A stretch of 64,000 nt of DNA from Pseudomonas fluorescens (GCA_902825215.1 LR782234.1:806001-870000); one strand, 5' to 3'. Positions 18,354 through 28,678 are shown, counted from the stretch's first letter. Notes: generated from the letters alone by a model not told the origin. Program-made: numbers and translations.

Positions 18354-18378
18354 GAAGATGCCCAACGGCATCTTTTTT
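18354..18378. terminator. Bidirectional terminator at the edge of the defence locus
   Basis: GATGCC-CAAC-GGCATC (18,357-18,372) is followed by six T on the plus strand and by TTCTTT on the minus strand. It sits 23 bases past the stop of the leftward mrr gene. Confidence 0.75.
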
Positions 18379-18400
18379 ATTGCTTGGCTTGTTGTTGGGC

Positions 18401-19337
18401 TTAGCCGAGCGATTCGTCAAAGTAATCGCTGTCGAGTCTGGGAACCTTATAAATCTGTGAGCTGATGCCCACGTCGTGGTCAAGCATCAGATTGACCAGT
18501 CGTTCGCCATCGATCAACACCAGCCCCTCCACCGAGCGCGCGAAGTCAACGGCCTGAGCGGTGAAACCGGAAGTTGTGATGAATACGCCGCGTTTGGCTT
18601 TCTGGCCGGCGAGGGCGCCGTAAAACGCCTGTAGGTCGGGGCGGCCGACGGTGTTCTGCCAGCGCTTTGCCTGCACGTAAACCTTTTCCAGCCCGAGCGC
18701 GTCCAGCGAAATCACGCCATCGATGCCGCCATCGCCGCTGCCGCCGACTTGCTGTAGCGCCAGACGGTTTGCGCCGTAGCCCAAGCTGTGTAAAACGTCG
18801 AGCACGATATGTTCGAAGCGGGTCGGGCTCGCTTGCAGCAGGCTGTCCAGCAGGTCGCCCGCTACGCTGGTGCGCAGCTCAAGGATGGCTTGGTTGAGAC
18901 GCTCCTGTGGGCTGCTCGTAGCGAGCTCGGTCGTGATAATCGACATGGACGCGTCGGTGGTCTCATCCAGTGAGGCCGCATCCGGTGCTGTCTTCAGCTT
19001 CACGCTCATGAAATTCACGGCCAGATGCTCGACCTGTTCTGCGCTCAACGGGGCAGGGTTGGCCTGAGCAAATGCGCGGCCGGTGTCGGTCAACTGCCAG
19101 TAGCCACGCTTGGCGCTGCTGGAATAGCCGGCGCGCTTCAGCCGATCATGCGCCCAGCCTGAGCGGTTCTTGTAGGTAGCCTGACCGCTGGCGATGGTCT
19201 CTTGCCGCTGTGCTTCGCTTAGGCCCAATGCCTGTGCGGCCGCTTCGTGGGCCTCGGATGCGGTGGCACCCTCAGGATGAGCCGAGAGGAACCGCAGGAC
19301 GGGCTCGATGAACTGGTCGTAGGTCGGGGACGGACAT
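18401..19337 (-). pseudogene. mrr: Mrr-type restriction endonuclease, frameshifted near the N terminus
   Basis: Reading leftward from the ATG at 19,337 (AGGAA upstream) gives MSVP and then stops after about 20 codons. If one G of the GGGG run at 19,326-19,329 is removed, the frame runs on as TYDQFIEPVLRFL into the 276-residue open frame ending at 18,401. That restores a 311-residue protein very like E. coli Mrr (304). The open part has the winged-helix N domain (YKNRSGWAHDRLKRAG) and the PD-(D/E)XK nuclease core GGSGDGGIDG...VYVQAKRW. Mrr cuts methylated or foreign DNA. As sequenced, the only alternative start is TTG at 19,228, which would drop 36 residues. Confidence 0.8.
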
Positions 19338-19456
19338 GGTTCTTTCTATTCCTGATAAAGGCTTATCCCAATGTAGCCGCTCGACGGCCGCGCTTACCTG
19401 TGGCGAAGTGTACAAAGCGCTAGCTTGCGCTGGCGCAAAAATCTATTTGCCTGGAG

Positions 19457-20968
19457 TCAGTCGTCCGAGGGGCGGTGTTCCGCCTTCAGCGCTCGGCCGA
19501 CCGCTGTCAGGCGATAGCGTTGCTTGCTGCTGTTGGGCTTGTCTGGAACGGTCATCTCGACCACGCCACTCGCCAGAAGTGGGGCCAAAACCTGCTCGCG
19601 AAACTTGCTGCGGTTGCTGCGCCCGACGAAGTACATTAGCTCGGGCGCAGTGTGATCATTTGTCATCCTGCTCACCAGCGTTACCTGCTCTGGCTGCAAA
19701 GACAGGCGCGTTTCGGCTTGTTCTCGGTCGACAACCCACTCAGTCCCTACTTGGTCCCTACTTGGTCCCGACTTAGTCCCTGCTTGGTCCCTGCTTGGGC
19801 CCGAAAGAGGCCCTTTCTCAACGGTCCGCTGAATCACTACCCTGAATTGGTTACTCTGCCGATCGTCATCAAGAGTGATCATTGGCCAAGCGTCGATTGC
19901 GCGCGGGATACCTGTGCCTAAACCGCGATAGGGCAGGATATGCACAGCATGGGAGGTGAGCGTCGGGTTACGACGGTTGGACAGGCCGAATCGAACTTTC
20001 TCGGTATCGAGTACGTCAGGCAGGTGCCCGGGGCTGATCAATTCGATTCGATCAGCGAAGATCATGATCCGGATCGAGGCGTTGACAAAGTAATCGCGGT
20101 GGATCAGAGCATTGACCAGCAGTTCTTCGAATACCTCCTCCGGCACCTCCAGCTGGCCGAGGGTATTGAAACCCTGTTGGCGCTGCACATGTCGCAGGTT
20201 GCGTTTGATGAAGGCCATGCTCCGCCGGTACTGTTCCTGCAGGTTGCCGTCGATGTCTTCGCTGTCGAGGTAGTGGCGGTCATGCAGCACCGTGCCCGGG
20301 AACGCCACTGCCTTGATATCGAACGCCGGGCACAGACGCTGTGGCGTTTGGCAAAAGAGCAGCAGGCCAGCCAAATTGGGGGTGCTGCCACTGGCGAGGC
20401 CGAGGTTTTCCAGGATGCGTGTAGTCTCAAGGCCGGTCTGTTCAGGATTTTGCCGAAAACGCCTTTGGAAGTACTCGCCAAGCGCCTTGGCGTCGATATC
20501 CGTCACGCTGCTGCCAGCTACCGGTACCGTATCGGCGCACACCAGGCCGTTCTGTTGGAACATGCGCTGCAGTTCTTCACGGGCAGTGACCCGACGCTTG
20601 TCGGCGCCGTTCTTTACCCAGATGCGACCCTGGTTGTCGATATAAGGTTTATTCAGCCCTTGTTCGACTGTCACCACCATAACCAGCCCGTGTTCAGTCT
20701 GAATATTGCTGGACAGCGGATTGATCGCCGGGCGGACGTTCTGCGAAGCCGCATTGGAGAGCAGCTGATTGAGCCGCGCCACGTCGGCGCTACTCAACCC
20801 GCTTACGGTAGCGTCATCGTCTACGCCGATCAGAAGATGACCACCGGATGTATTGGCGAACGCCACCAACTCCGCTGTCAATGCCTCGATATTGTTGAAA
20901 TCCCGCTTGAATTGATGGCGGCTGTCCTCACCACAGGCAAGGATCTGGTGAAGCTCGGCAAGGGTCAT
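19457..20968 (-). CDS. AlbA_2/Schlafen-domain ATP-binding protein (transcriptional-regulator-like)
   Basis: 503 residues. Residues 1-130 form the AlbA_2 (Schlafen) domain: HQFKRDFNNIEALTAELVAF, ANTSGGHLLIGVDDD, YIDNQGRIWVKNGADKR. The middle contains the ATPase-like helix EELLVNALIHRDY and LISPGHLPD, and the C terminus is a winged-helix-like part. Between them lies an 11-residue repeat (SGPSRDQAGTK, SGPSRDQVGTE) encoded by an 11-bp DNA tandem repeat. Such proteins are common beside type I restriction genes and in defence loci, but their action is not established. It is transcribed away from hsdM. Confidence 0.85.
   Translation of the reverse strand: MTLAELHQILACGEDSRHQFKRDFNNIEALTAELVAFANTSGGHLLIGVDDDATVSGLSSADVARLNQLLSNAASQNVRPAINPLSSNIQTEHGLVMVVTVEQGLNKPYIDNQGRIWVKNGADKRRVTAREELQRMFQQNGLVCADTVPVAGSSVTDIDAKALGEYFQRRFRQNPEQTGLETTRILENLGLASGSTPNLAGLLLFCQTPQRLCPAFDIKAVAFPGTVLHDRHYLDSEDIDGNLQEQYRRSMAFIKRNLRHVQRQQGFNTLGQLEVPEEVFEELLVNALIHRDYFVNASIRIMIFADRIELISPGHLPDVLDTEKVRFGLSNRRNPTLTSHAVHILPYRGLGTGIPRAIDAWPMITLDDDRQSNQFRVVIQRTVEKGPLSGPSRDQAGTKSGPSRDQVGTEWVVDREQAETRLSLQPEQVTLVSRMTNDHTAPELMYFVGRSNRSKFREQVLAPLLASGVVEMTVPDKPNSSKQRYRLTAVGRALKAEHRPSDD
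19742..19807. repeat. 11-bp tandem repeat inside the AlbA_2-type gene
   Basis: Six consecutive 11-bp units run from 19,742: AGTCCCTACTT, GGTCCCTACTT, GGTCCCGACTT, AGTCCCTGCTT, GGTCCCTGCTT and a decayed GGGCCCGAAAG. Because 11 is not a multiple of three, three units encode one 11-residue protein repeat. Any single-unit gain or loss would shift the reading frame. Confidence 0.9.
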
Positions 20969-21108
20969 TAAGCTTCTCTAGGCGTATCGATAGATGAGTG
21001 GTCAGGCATTATCCTTCATGAACGAGTAGGTGGCTAACCCAGCGTTTGTGAGCAGACTCATTTCGTCTGAGCGCACAGGTTGGGTCATAGGTCATTTCGA
21101 GCGACGGT

Positions 21109-21405
21109 GATCAATGGCTATATCAGTACGAGCAGTAAGAGCGCCAATGGCAGAAAAAGCTGATTGACCAATTTCAGAAGCAGTCCGGTTTCGTAGTCAT
21201 CATCCTCTCGGCCATCGCAGTCGGTTTTGGGGTGAACGTGCAGGCGGCAAACCACGTTATTCACTTCATTCGTTGCTGGAACCCGGCCAAGGAAGATCAA
21301 GCGACAGATCGGCCTATCGGATTGGGTAGGAGAAGGATGTGGACGTGTACTACCCAACGATTCGGGATGCGGGCGATGCCTACCTTTGAGGCGACGCTTG
21401 ATGAG
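21109..21405 (+). pseudogene. SNF2-family helicase, decayed C-terminal fragment
   Basis: From 21,109 the plus strand encodes QKKLIDQFQKQSGFV, then AANHVIHFIRCWNPAKEDQA, the block before and including the SNF2 helicase motif V/VI region. It continues, after a one-base slip at about 21,312, as AYRIG-stop-EKDVDVYYPTI, and returns to TFEATLDE after another slip at about 21,387. Stops lie at 21,136 and within the RIG(Q) motif, where CAG has become TAG. Two nonsense changes and two frameshifts mark it as dead. SNF2 helicases are parts of several defence systems. Only about 100 codons of a protein usually near 1,000 residues remain. Confidence 0.75.
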
Positions 21406-21663
21406 TCCAAATCTGCTGCCCACTTTCTGCGATTTCTCGACTGCGTGACTTGTGTAGTGGTAGTTGAAGAAGGCTAGAAATAAGGTCGAAATGCTGGCCC
21501 GACGAAACCGAAGTAGATAAGGTTCACCCATTAACCGCAGGTAAAGCTCCGCTTCGATACAAATATCTGTCGACCCCCGCCTAACGCCGGCGCCATGGGC
21601 ATTATCCCAAGCGCATAACAGCGGGCGCCTGCGCACTTATTCTTTTTCCAGTCAGGATTGCCA

Positions 21664-24140
21664 ATGGCTATCAAGAAATCCGATCTTTACTCCTCCCTCT
21701 GGGCCTCGTGTGACGAACTGCGCGGTGGGATGGATGCCAGCCAGTACAAGGACTACGTCCTGTTCATGCTGTTTATCAAGTACATCTCTGACAAGTACGG
21801 TAATTCGGATGATTCGCGCCTCCGGTCAATATTCCACCGGGTGCCAGTTTCAAGGACATGGTTGCTCTTAAGGGCAACGCCGATATTGGCAATAAGATCA
21901 ACACACAGATCATTCAGCCGCTGATTGACGCCAACACCCGGCTAGCCCGAAGTGATTTTCCCGACTTCAACGACCCGAATAAGCTCGGCGAGGGGAAGGA
22001 TATGGTGGAAAAGCTCACCAATCTGGTGGCCATATTCCAGAAGCCCGAGCTGGATTTCTCGAAGAACCGCGCCGAAAACGACGATATTCTCGGTGACGCC
22101 TACGAATACTTGATGCGCCACTTCGCCAGCGAAAGTGGCAAGAGCAAGGGGCAGTTCTACACCCCCTCTGAAGTCAGCCGCATCATCGCCAAGGTCATTG
22201 GTATTAGCCCAGCCAACGCCGTGGGGTCTACAACTGTGTATGACCCCACCTGCGGTTCAGGCTCGCTGTTGCTGAAAGTGGCCGATCAGGCCGGCAAGCA
22301 CATCACCCTGGAAGGGCAGGAGATGGACGTGACCACCGCCGGTCTCGCCCGGATGAACATGATTCTGCATGACTTCCCGACCGCAAACATTTTGCAGGGC
22401 AACACACTGTCCTCGCCCAAGTTCAAGGACGGCGAGCAGCTGCGTACCTATGATTACGTAGTGGCCAACCCGCCGTTCTCGGTCAAGAGCTGGAGCGTCG
22501 GGTTGACGCCAGCCAATGACCCCTATCAGCGCTTTGCCTGGGGCGAGCCGCCAGCCAAACAGGGCGACTATGCCTTTTTGCTGCACATCATTCGTTCGCT
22601 GAAAAGCACTGGTAAAGGCGCCTGCATTCTGCCTCACGGCGTGCTGTTTCGCGGCAATGCCGAGGCCGTGATCCGTGAGCAACTGGTGCGCTCCGGCTAT
22701 CTCAAAGCAATTATCGGCCTACCGGCCAACCTGTTTTTCGGCACAGGCATTCCCGCTTGCATCTTGGTGCTGGACAAAGAAAACGCTAGTACGCGCAAAG
22801 GCATTTTTATGATCGATGCCGCCAAGGGCTTTATCAAAGACGGCCCGAAGAACCGCCTGCGCGATCAGGATGTGCATAAGATCGTCGACACCTTCAATCG
22901 GCTGGATGAGAGCGACCCACGCTATGCACGCATGGTGAGCTTTGATGAAATCAGCGACCCGAAGAACGACTTCAACCTCAACCTGCCGCGCTATATCGAC
23001 AGTACCGAGCCTGAGGATATTCAGGACATCGACGGCCATTTACGCGGTGGCATTCCCGAGCGTGATATCGACGCCTTTGACAGCTACTGGCAGGTGATGC
23101 CAGCCCTGCGCACGGCGTTGTTCAAGCCGGCCAGCCATTCCGGTTACTTTGAGCTGGTCAGCCCTGAGGTGAAATCGGTCATTTTCGGCCATCCGCAGTT
23201 CAATGCTTTCAAAGCTGGCGTGGATAAGCTGTTCAACCAATGGTTGGCGGACAGCACCCCTCGGTTGAAAACCTTTGCAGTCAACAGCCACCCTAAAGAG
23301 CTGATTGCCACACTGTCCGAAGACCTGCTCATTGCCTTCGCCAAAGCGCCCTTGCTCGACCATTACGACATCTATCAGCACCTGATGGACTACTGGGCCG
23401 AAACCATGCAGGACGACTGCTACCTGATCAGTGCCGACGGCTGGAAAGCCGCCGCTAAAGCGCGAGAAATCCTTAAGGTAAAGGATAAGAACAACAAGCT
23501 GGGTTGGGCTGAGAAGCACGACTACTGCCAAGGCAAGCGCCGCTTCAAGTCCGACCTGATTCCGGTCGAGATTCTGATTACCCGCTATTTCATGGCCGAG
23601 CGCAACGCTATTGAGGACCTTGAAACTCGGCTTGCCAGTGTTGAGCAAAGCATGAATGAAATGCTTGAAGAGCATAGCGGTGAGGATGGCTCGCTCAGCG
23701 AAGTGGTTGAAGGTGAGGGTGACAAGCAGAAGGTCACCGCCAAAGCGATCAAGACACGTCAACGCGAGATTGGCATCGATCCGGATTATGAGGATGAACT
23801 CAAGGTATTGGCCGAATACGACGCAGTGATTGATCAGCAAAGCAGCCTCAAGGCCAAGCTCAAAAAGACCGAGGAAGACCTCGAGAACAAGATCCACGCG
23901 AAATACCCGCTGCTTAGTGAGGACGAGATCAAAAGCCTGGTGGTAGAGGATAAATGGTTGGCTACCTTGGCCGCTGCTGTGCAAGGCGAACTCGACCGAG
24001 TCTCTCAGACTCTGACCGGACGCATCCGCGAGCTGAGTGAGCGATACGCTACCCCATTGCCGCAGCTCACTGACGAAGTCGCAACCCTGGCCAGCCGCGT
24101 GGAAGAGCATCTGAAAAAGATGGGGGCGGTATGGCAGTGA
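21664..24140 (+). pseudogene. hsdM: Type I restriction-modification DNA methyltransferase subunit HsdM, single frameshift
   Basis: The ATG at 21,664 (AGGA upstream) opens MAIKKSDLYSSLWASCDEL, a normal HsdM_N start. The frame is lost at the TT at 21,813-21,814. Adding one T gives DDFAPPVNIPPGASFKDMVA and runs in frame to 24,140, a protein of about 825 residues. The catalytic part has the SAM motif DPTCGSGSLL and the N6-adenine methylase motif NPPF. The long tail is a charged coiled coil, as in large HsdM proteins. It methylates the recognition site with HsdS. If the lesion is real, only a product starting at the internal ATG 21,858 would lack about 65 N-terminal residues. The gene overlaps hsdS by 10 bases. 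Confidence 0.85.
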
Positions 24141-25306
24141 AGACAGGGTTCAAACAGACAGAGATAGGTTTGATTCCAGACGACTGGAGTCCTGACTACA
24201 TCGAGAATTTCGCGGTCATCACTACGGGCAGCAAGAACACTCAAGACCGCATACAGGATGGGGTTTATCCCTTCTTCGTGCGTTCACAAACCGTCGAACG
24301 CATTAACAGCTACTCATTTGACGGCGAAGCGGTGCTGACCGCGGGCGACGGAGTGGGAACGGGAAAGATCTTTCACTACATCAATGGCAAGTTTGATGTT
24401 CACCAACGCGTTTATCGAGTTTCGAATTTTGCAGAGCGTGTGAACGGATACTTTTTCTATCTCTATTTCAGCACGCACTTCTATAACCGCATCATGCAGA
24501 TGACCGCGAAGTCGTCCGTCGATTCGGTTCGCCGGGACATGATTGCTCGGATGCAGGTGGCACTACCTCCAACCGAAGCCGAACAACACGCCATCGCGAC
24601 GGCATTGCGCGATGTGGATGCGCTGCTGAGCGCGCTGGAGCTGCTTGTCGCCAAGAAGCGAGATCTCAAACAGGCCGCCATGCAACAACTCCTAACCGGT
24701 CAAACTCGTCTCGCCGGATTTAGTGGGGAGTGGGAGGAAACGACTTTGGGGGCGATTGGTGAGTGCATCATTGGTTTAACCTACCACCCGGATAATGTTG
24801 TCGAGCATGGACTTCTGGTTTTGCGATCTTCGAATGTTCAAGGAGGACGACTGGCTTACGAAAACAACGTACATGTCGATATTGAAGTTAATGAACGTCT
24901 CATAACGAGGCAAGGCGACATCCTTATTTGTGTGCGAAATGGCAGCCGAACGCTCATAGGTAAGAGTGCTGTGATCGACGAATGTGCTGCGGGGACAACA
25001 TTTGGAGCTTTCATGACGGTGTATCGCACTGCGCACTGGCGATTCATTTCACACGCTTTTCAATCTGAAAGTATTCAACGGCAGATTCGCGACAATATCG
25101 GCGCAACAATCAACCAGATCACGAACAAGGATATGAAGGCTCTTCGTCTGAAGCTTCCATCTTCCTGCGAACAAACAGCCATCGCCAACGTGCTATCCGA
25201 TATGGACGCAGAGCTAACCGCACTGGAGCAGCGTCTAGCTAAAACCCGCGCCCTCAAGCAAGGCATGATGCAAGAGCTGCTAACCGGAAGAACCCGACTG
25301 CTATGA
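24131..25306 (+). CDS. hsdS: Type I restriction-modification specificity subunit HsdS
   Basis: 391 residues with two target-recognition domains, each followed by a conserved helical repeat. The first is at about 1-150 and its repeat ends AMQQLLTGQTRLAGF; the second is at about 205-340 and its repeat ends MMQELLTGRTRLL. Matching LPPTEAEQHAIATALRDVDA and SCEQTAIANVLSDMDAE segments mark the two spacer helices. HsdS chooses a bipartite DNA target and holds two HsdM and two HsdR. The start lies inside the end of hsdM. The stop overlaps the next start as ATGA. Confidence 0.93.
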   Translation: MAVKTGFKQTEIGLIPDDWSPDYIENFAVITTGSKNTQDRIQDGVYPFFVRSQTVERINSYSFDGEAVLTAGDGVGTGKIFHYINGKFDVHQRVYRVSNFAERVNGYFFYLYFSTHFYNRIMQMTAKSSVDSVRRDMIARMQVALPPTEAEQHAIATALRDVDALLSALELLVAKKRDLKQAAMQQLLTGQTRLAGFSGEWEETTLGAIGECIIGLTYHPDNVVEHGLLVLRSSNVQGGRLAYENNVHVDIEVNERLITRQGDILICVRNGSRTLIGKSAVIDECAAGTTFGAFMTVYRTAHWRFISHAFQSESIQRQIRDNIGATINQITNKDMKALRLKLPSSCEQTAIANVLSDMDAELTALEQRLAKTRALKQGMMQELLTGRTRLL

Positions 25307-26712
25307 CAAACCTGAGCATGGACGCGACCCCAGCGCAGCAGGCTACCGAACTATTCAGCGAGATCATCAGCGTTTACGAACTGCTTATGGATTCTGCGCT
25401 GGATATTCCCCAGTACCAACGCCCCTATAAGTGGACCGGCAGGAACATCAATCAACTGTTCTCCGATATTGCCATCCATAAGGACAAGTCGGCCTATCGC
25501 TTGGGCACTATCGTATTTCACCACGAAGGTGGGACCAGGAACATCGTCGATGGCCAGCAGCGGACCATTAGCCTGCTGCTGGCGGTTCGTGCGCTGATCC
25601 AACGGAACAAGGAAAAAAAGCTCGAACGCAAAGACTTGCGGGAACGCCTGCTCAAGCTTGAGCAAGCGATGGTGAACCCCAGTTTTACCAGCGATATCTC
25701 GCAGAAGAATATCCACAGCAATTACCTTGAGGTGGCCCGCATCGTCTCCCGTGCGGACTTTACCGAGGCGCATATCGACTTCTTCCTGAACAAGTGCCAG
25801 GTCGTGGCGGTGGCCTTGAATGATGTGTCGGAAGCCTTCCAGTTCTTTGACTCGCAGAATGCGCGGGGTCGTGATCTGGAGCCCCATGATCTGCTCAAAG
25901 CCTACCACCTGCGAGAGTTTAGCTCGCGTGACGAGCCGTTGAAGGCGGCCGCGGTGGCGCATTGGGAAAAAAGTGACACCGAGGCGTTGGCCACACTGTT
26001 TTCCCAATACCTTTACCGCATCCGCAATTGGTCGAAAGGGGTTTCGGCGCGTTACTTCAGCAAGGATGACAGTGACTTATTCAAGGGCGTGAATATCGAT
26101 ACGGTGACCAGCTATCCCTATGTGGAGCAGTTGCGCATCGCCCACCATTTTGTCGATAACTACAACGGGCAGTACGAGCGCAAGATCGACTCGCGCGAGC
26201 TTGGTTTTCCCTTCCATCTGGATCAGATCATCATCAATGGTCGGCGCTTTTTTGAGCTGATCAGCCACTATCAGGGCAAAGTAGCGCGGATCAGCGCCGA
26301 GTCCTGGAACGGGCATGAACTGGTGGGTGCTGAAGGGCTCGATGGCTATGCGAAAACCATCATGGATACTCTCAATAGCTACCCGGCAAGAACCCGTACC
26401 GGTGATTGTTATGTGCGGGCGATGTTCGATTGCCTGTTGATTTACTACATCGACAAGTTCGGTCACGCGGATATCTCCTGCGCCATCGAGAAGATTTTCA
26501 TCTGGGCATTCAGCCTGCGCCTGAAGATGCAGGTGGTGCAGCTGGCCAGCATGGATAACCACGTGTTGGAGAACAATCTGTTCCGGTTGATCAAGGACGC
26601 CACACATCCTGCCGATTTTATTAACTGCAGCCTGCCGGTATTGAGCGGCCAGAAGTCAACCAGAACCGGTGAGATCGAAGCTCTGTTCAAGGCGATGAAA
26701 TATTATGAGTAG
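25303..26712 (+). CDS. DUF262 (GmrSD/ParB-like nuclease fold) protein embedded in the hsd operon
   Basis: 469 residues. The N-terminal DUF262 domain shows the family core IPQYQRPYKWTGRNINQLFSD at about 38-58 and NIVDGQQRTISLLLAVRALI at about 83-102, the DGQQR loop that is ParB/Srx-like and binds or hydrolyses nucleotide in GmrSD. FFDSQNARGRDLEPHDLLKA is also typical. No EH...P DUF1524 nuclease motif is seen in its C-terminal part, so this is a DUF262-only (GmrS-like) member. It overlaps hsdS by 4 bases and the next gene by 8. GmrSD relatives restrict phage DNA with modified cytosines; the role here is not known. Confidence 0.88.
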   Translation: MTNLSMDATPAQQATELFSEIISVYELLMDSALDIPQYQRPYKWTGRNINQLFSDIAIHKDKSAYRLGTIVFHHEGGTRNIVDGQQRTISLLLAVRALIQRNKEKKLERKDLRERLLKLEQAMVNPSFTSDISQKNIHSNYLEVARIVSRADFTEAHIDFFLNKCQVVAVALNDVSEAFQFFDSQNARGRDLEPHDLLKAYHLREFSSRDEPLKAAAVAHWEKSDTEALATLFSQYLYRIRNWSKGVSARYFSKDDSDLFKGVNIDTVTSYPYVEQLRIAHHFVDNYNGQYERKIDSRELGFPFHLDQIIINGRRFFELISHYQGKVARISAESWNGHELVGAEGLDGYAKTIMDTLNSYPARTRTGDCYVRAMFDCLLIYYIDKFGHADISCAIEKIFIWAFSLRLKMQVVQLASMDNHVLENNLFRLIKDATHPADFINCSLPVLSGQKSTRTGEIEALFKAMKYYE

Positions 26713-28678
26713 CGAAATCAGTCAGCTCTCCATCAAGGCGCTGCTCAGCGGTCGGGATGAGTACGTCATCCCGATGTATCAGCGTAATTACGCCTGGGAG
26801 GAGGGCGAAATCACCCAGCTGATTCAGGACGTAATTGACTACCTGCCGGAGGATGGCGATAAAGCGCGCAATTACTACATTGGCACCTTGGTGGTTTATG
26901 AGCGCCCAGATAGCAAAACACCGGTGTTTGAAACCATTGACGGCCAACAGCGGCTGACGACCCTCTCGCTACTGACTTCGTACTTGAAAAACACCCGGTT
27001 GGTTGATCTTGCCTGGTACTCGAACCTGAGTATCCACTTCGATAGCCGTGAGCATTCGCGCGCCACCTTCTCGGCCATTTTTGAGGGGAAATTCAATGAA
27101 GACCCTACCGAGGTGCTGGCGGAGAAACAGATCAATACTGGCATTCTCAATGGCTACCGCCTCATCCAGAAACTCTTGCCGCAAAAGTTGAAAGAGAACA
27201 GCGTTTCGCTTCAGCATTTCTACGACTACCTGTTCCGCTACGTGCAAATCATGCGGGTGAAGGTCCCGGCGGATACGGACCTGAACCATTACTTCGAGAT
27301 CATGAATAACCGCGGTGAGCAGCTGGAGAAGCACGAGGTGCTCAAGGCGCGGATGATGGAGCAGTTGCAGGGCTGCGAGCAAAGCCAGAACTGTCTTCAT
27401 GCCGTTTGGGAAGCCTGCGCCAACATGGAGCGCTATGTGCAAATGGGTTTCACGCCCAACCAGCGTGGCAGCCTCTTTGGTGAAAAGGATTGGGGGCGGT
27501 TTGAGCTTGCAGACTTTGATGCACTGCGGGCCGCGCTGCACAGTTCGCAAGCGGTGGCCGCCAAGCAGGAAACCCCCTTAACCCTTAATCAGATCATTGC
27601 CAAGACACCGGTTGCTGCGAAGCAGGATGAGTCAAGTGAGGACGCGCCAGAGCGTTTCAACACAGTTATCAACTTCCCGAACTTCCTGTTGCATGTACTG
27701 CGTGTCGATACGAAAGCTGACATCCCATTGGATGACAAACGTCTGCTCGATACTTTTGAAGCTTATGTGCTCAAGCAGCCAGATCCTGTAGCCGCGGTGA
27801 AGCGTTTTACCTTTAGCCTGCTGCGCTGCAAGTATCTGTTTGACCAGTATGTAATCAAACGTGAGTTCATCAAGGGCGCAGATGGCTGGAGCCTCAAACG
27901 CTTCAAATGGAATGACGGCGGAGAACGTAGCCGGTCGGGGCGCGGGAGTTATGTGAATACCTTCGGCGAGGAGGATGGCAACGAAGAAATCAACCGCCGC
28001 ATCCTGATGTTGCTATCAGCGTTTCATGTTTCTACGCCAACGCTGGTTTACAAGCACTGGCTGAATGCGGCGCTGTTTCACCTGTTTTATGTTGAACAGA
28101 TTGAAGCTCAGGCTTATTTGCAGCACATGGAGTCGGTCGCCAAAGCGTTTGTCTTTGATCGCTTTCTGGCTTCAGACGTAGGCCTGGATTACTTTGCGAT
28201 GATCTATACCAACCGGGGTATTTGTCAGGCACGCCGCGACAGCATTGCGGCGGACGCATTTGAGTCCAGATTGACGTTTGGCAACATTGAAAACAATTTA
28301 GTGTTCAACTTTCTGGACTACCTTCTTTGGCTTGAACACAGGTCAGAGGACTCGGTTAGATCCTACGAGTTCACCTTCCGTAGTTCGGTTGAGCATTATT
28401 ACCCGCAGAATCCATTAGGCGGACAGCCTCGGCTCGATGCAGACACGCTCAATTCATTCGGAAATCTATGCCTGATCAGTCACAGCAAGAACTCTCGTTT
28501 GAGCAATTTCATGCCTTCAGCGAAAAAAGAATTTTATAAGAACAACACCATCGATAGTATTAAGCAGCACTTGATGATGAAGACCGAGCCTTGGGATGCC
28601 AACGCCATACGCGTACATTCCGTACAAATGAGTAACGTGTTGCTCAACAGTATCGCCAGCAAACACGAAACCGAATAA
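26705..28678 (+). CDS. DUF262-DUF1524 fusion (GmrSD-type) protein embedded in the hsd operon
   Basis: 657 residues. The DUF262 half is at the N terminus: [15 protein letters not shown] near 22-36, [14 protein letters not shown] near 78-91, [19 protein letters not shown] near 200. The C-terminal DUF1524 HNH-like half carries [11 protein letters not shown] near 563, with Tyr at the usual Ile of EHIxP, and [17 protein letters not shown]. This is the full GmrSD architecture in one chain. It starts 8 bases inside the previous DUF262 gene and ends 19 bases before hsdR, so both products are made with the type I complex. A second endonuclease activity co-regulated with HsdR is a reasonable inference. 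Confidence 0.9.
   Translation: MSSEISQLSIKALLSGRDEYVIPMYQRNYAWEEGEITQLIQDVIDYLPEDGDKARNYYIGTLVVYERPDSKTPVFETIDGQQRLTTLSLLTSYLKNTRLVDLAWYSNLSIHFDSREHSRATFSAIFEGKFNEDPTEVLAEKQINTGILNGYRLIQKLLPQKLKENSVSLQHFYDYLFRYVQIMRVKVPADTDLNHYFEIMNNRGEQLEKHEVLKARMMEQLQGCEQSQNCLHAVWEACANMERYVQMGFTPNQRGSLFGEKDWGRFELADFDALRAALHSSQAVAAKQETPLTLNQIIAKTPVAAKQDESSEDAPERFNTVINFPNFLLHVLRVDTKADIPLDDKRLLDTFEAYVLKQPDPVAAVKRFTFSLLRCKYLFDQYVIKREFIKGADGWSLKRFKWNDGGERSRSGRGSYVNTFGEEDGNEEINRRILMLLSAFHVSTPTLVYKHWLNAALFHLFYVEQIEAQAYLQHMESVAKAFVFDRFLASDVGLDYFAMIYTNRGICQARRDSIAADAFESRLTFGNIENNLVFNFLDYLLWLEHRSEDSVRSYEFTFRSSVEHYYPQNPLGGQPRLDADTLNSFGNLCLISHSKNSRLSNFMPSAKKEFYKNNTIDSIKQHLMMKTEPWDANAIRVHSVQMSNVLLNSIASKHETE

Noticed and set aside
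21118..21636. 172-codon minus-strand frame upstream of hsdM
   Set aside because: It lies opposite the decayed SNF2 fragment, whose plus-strand motifs explain the interval; the minus product has no recognisable domain.
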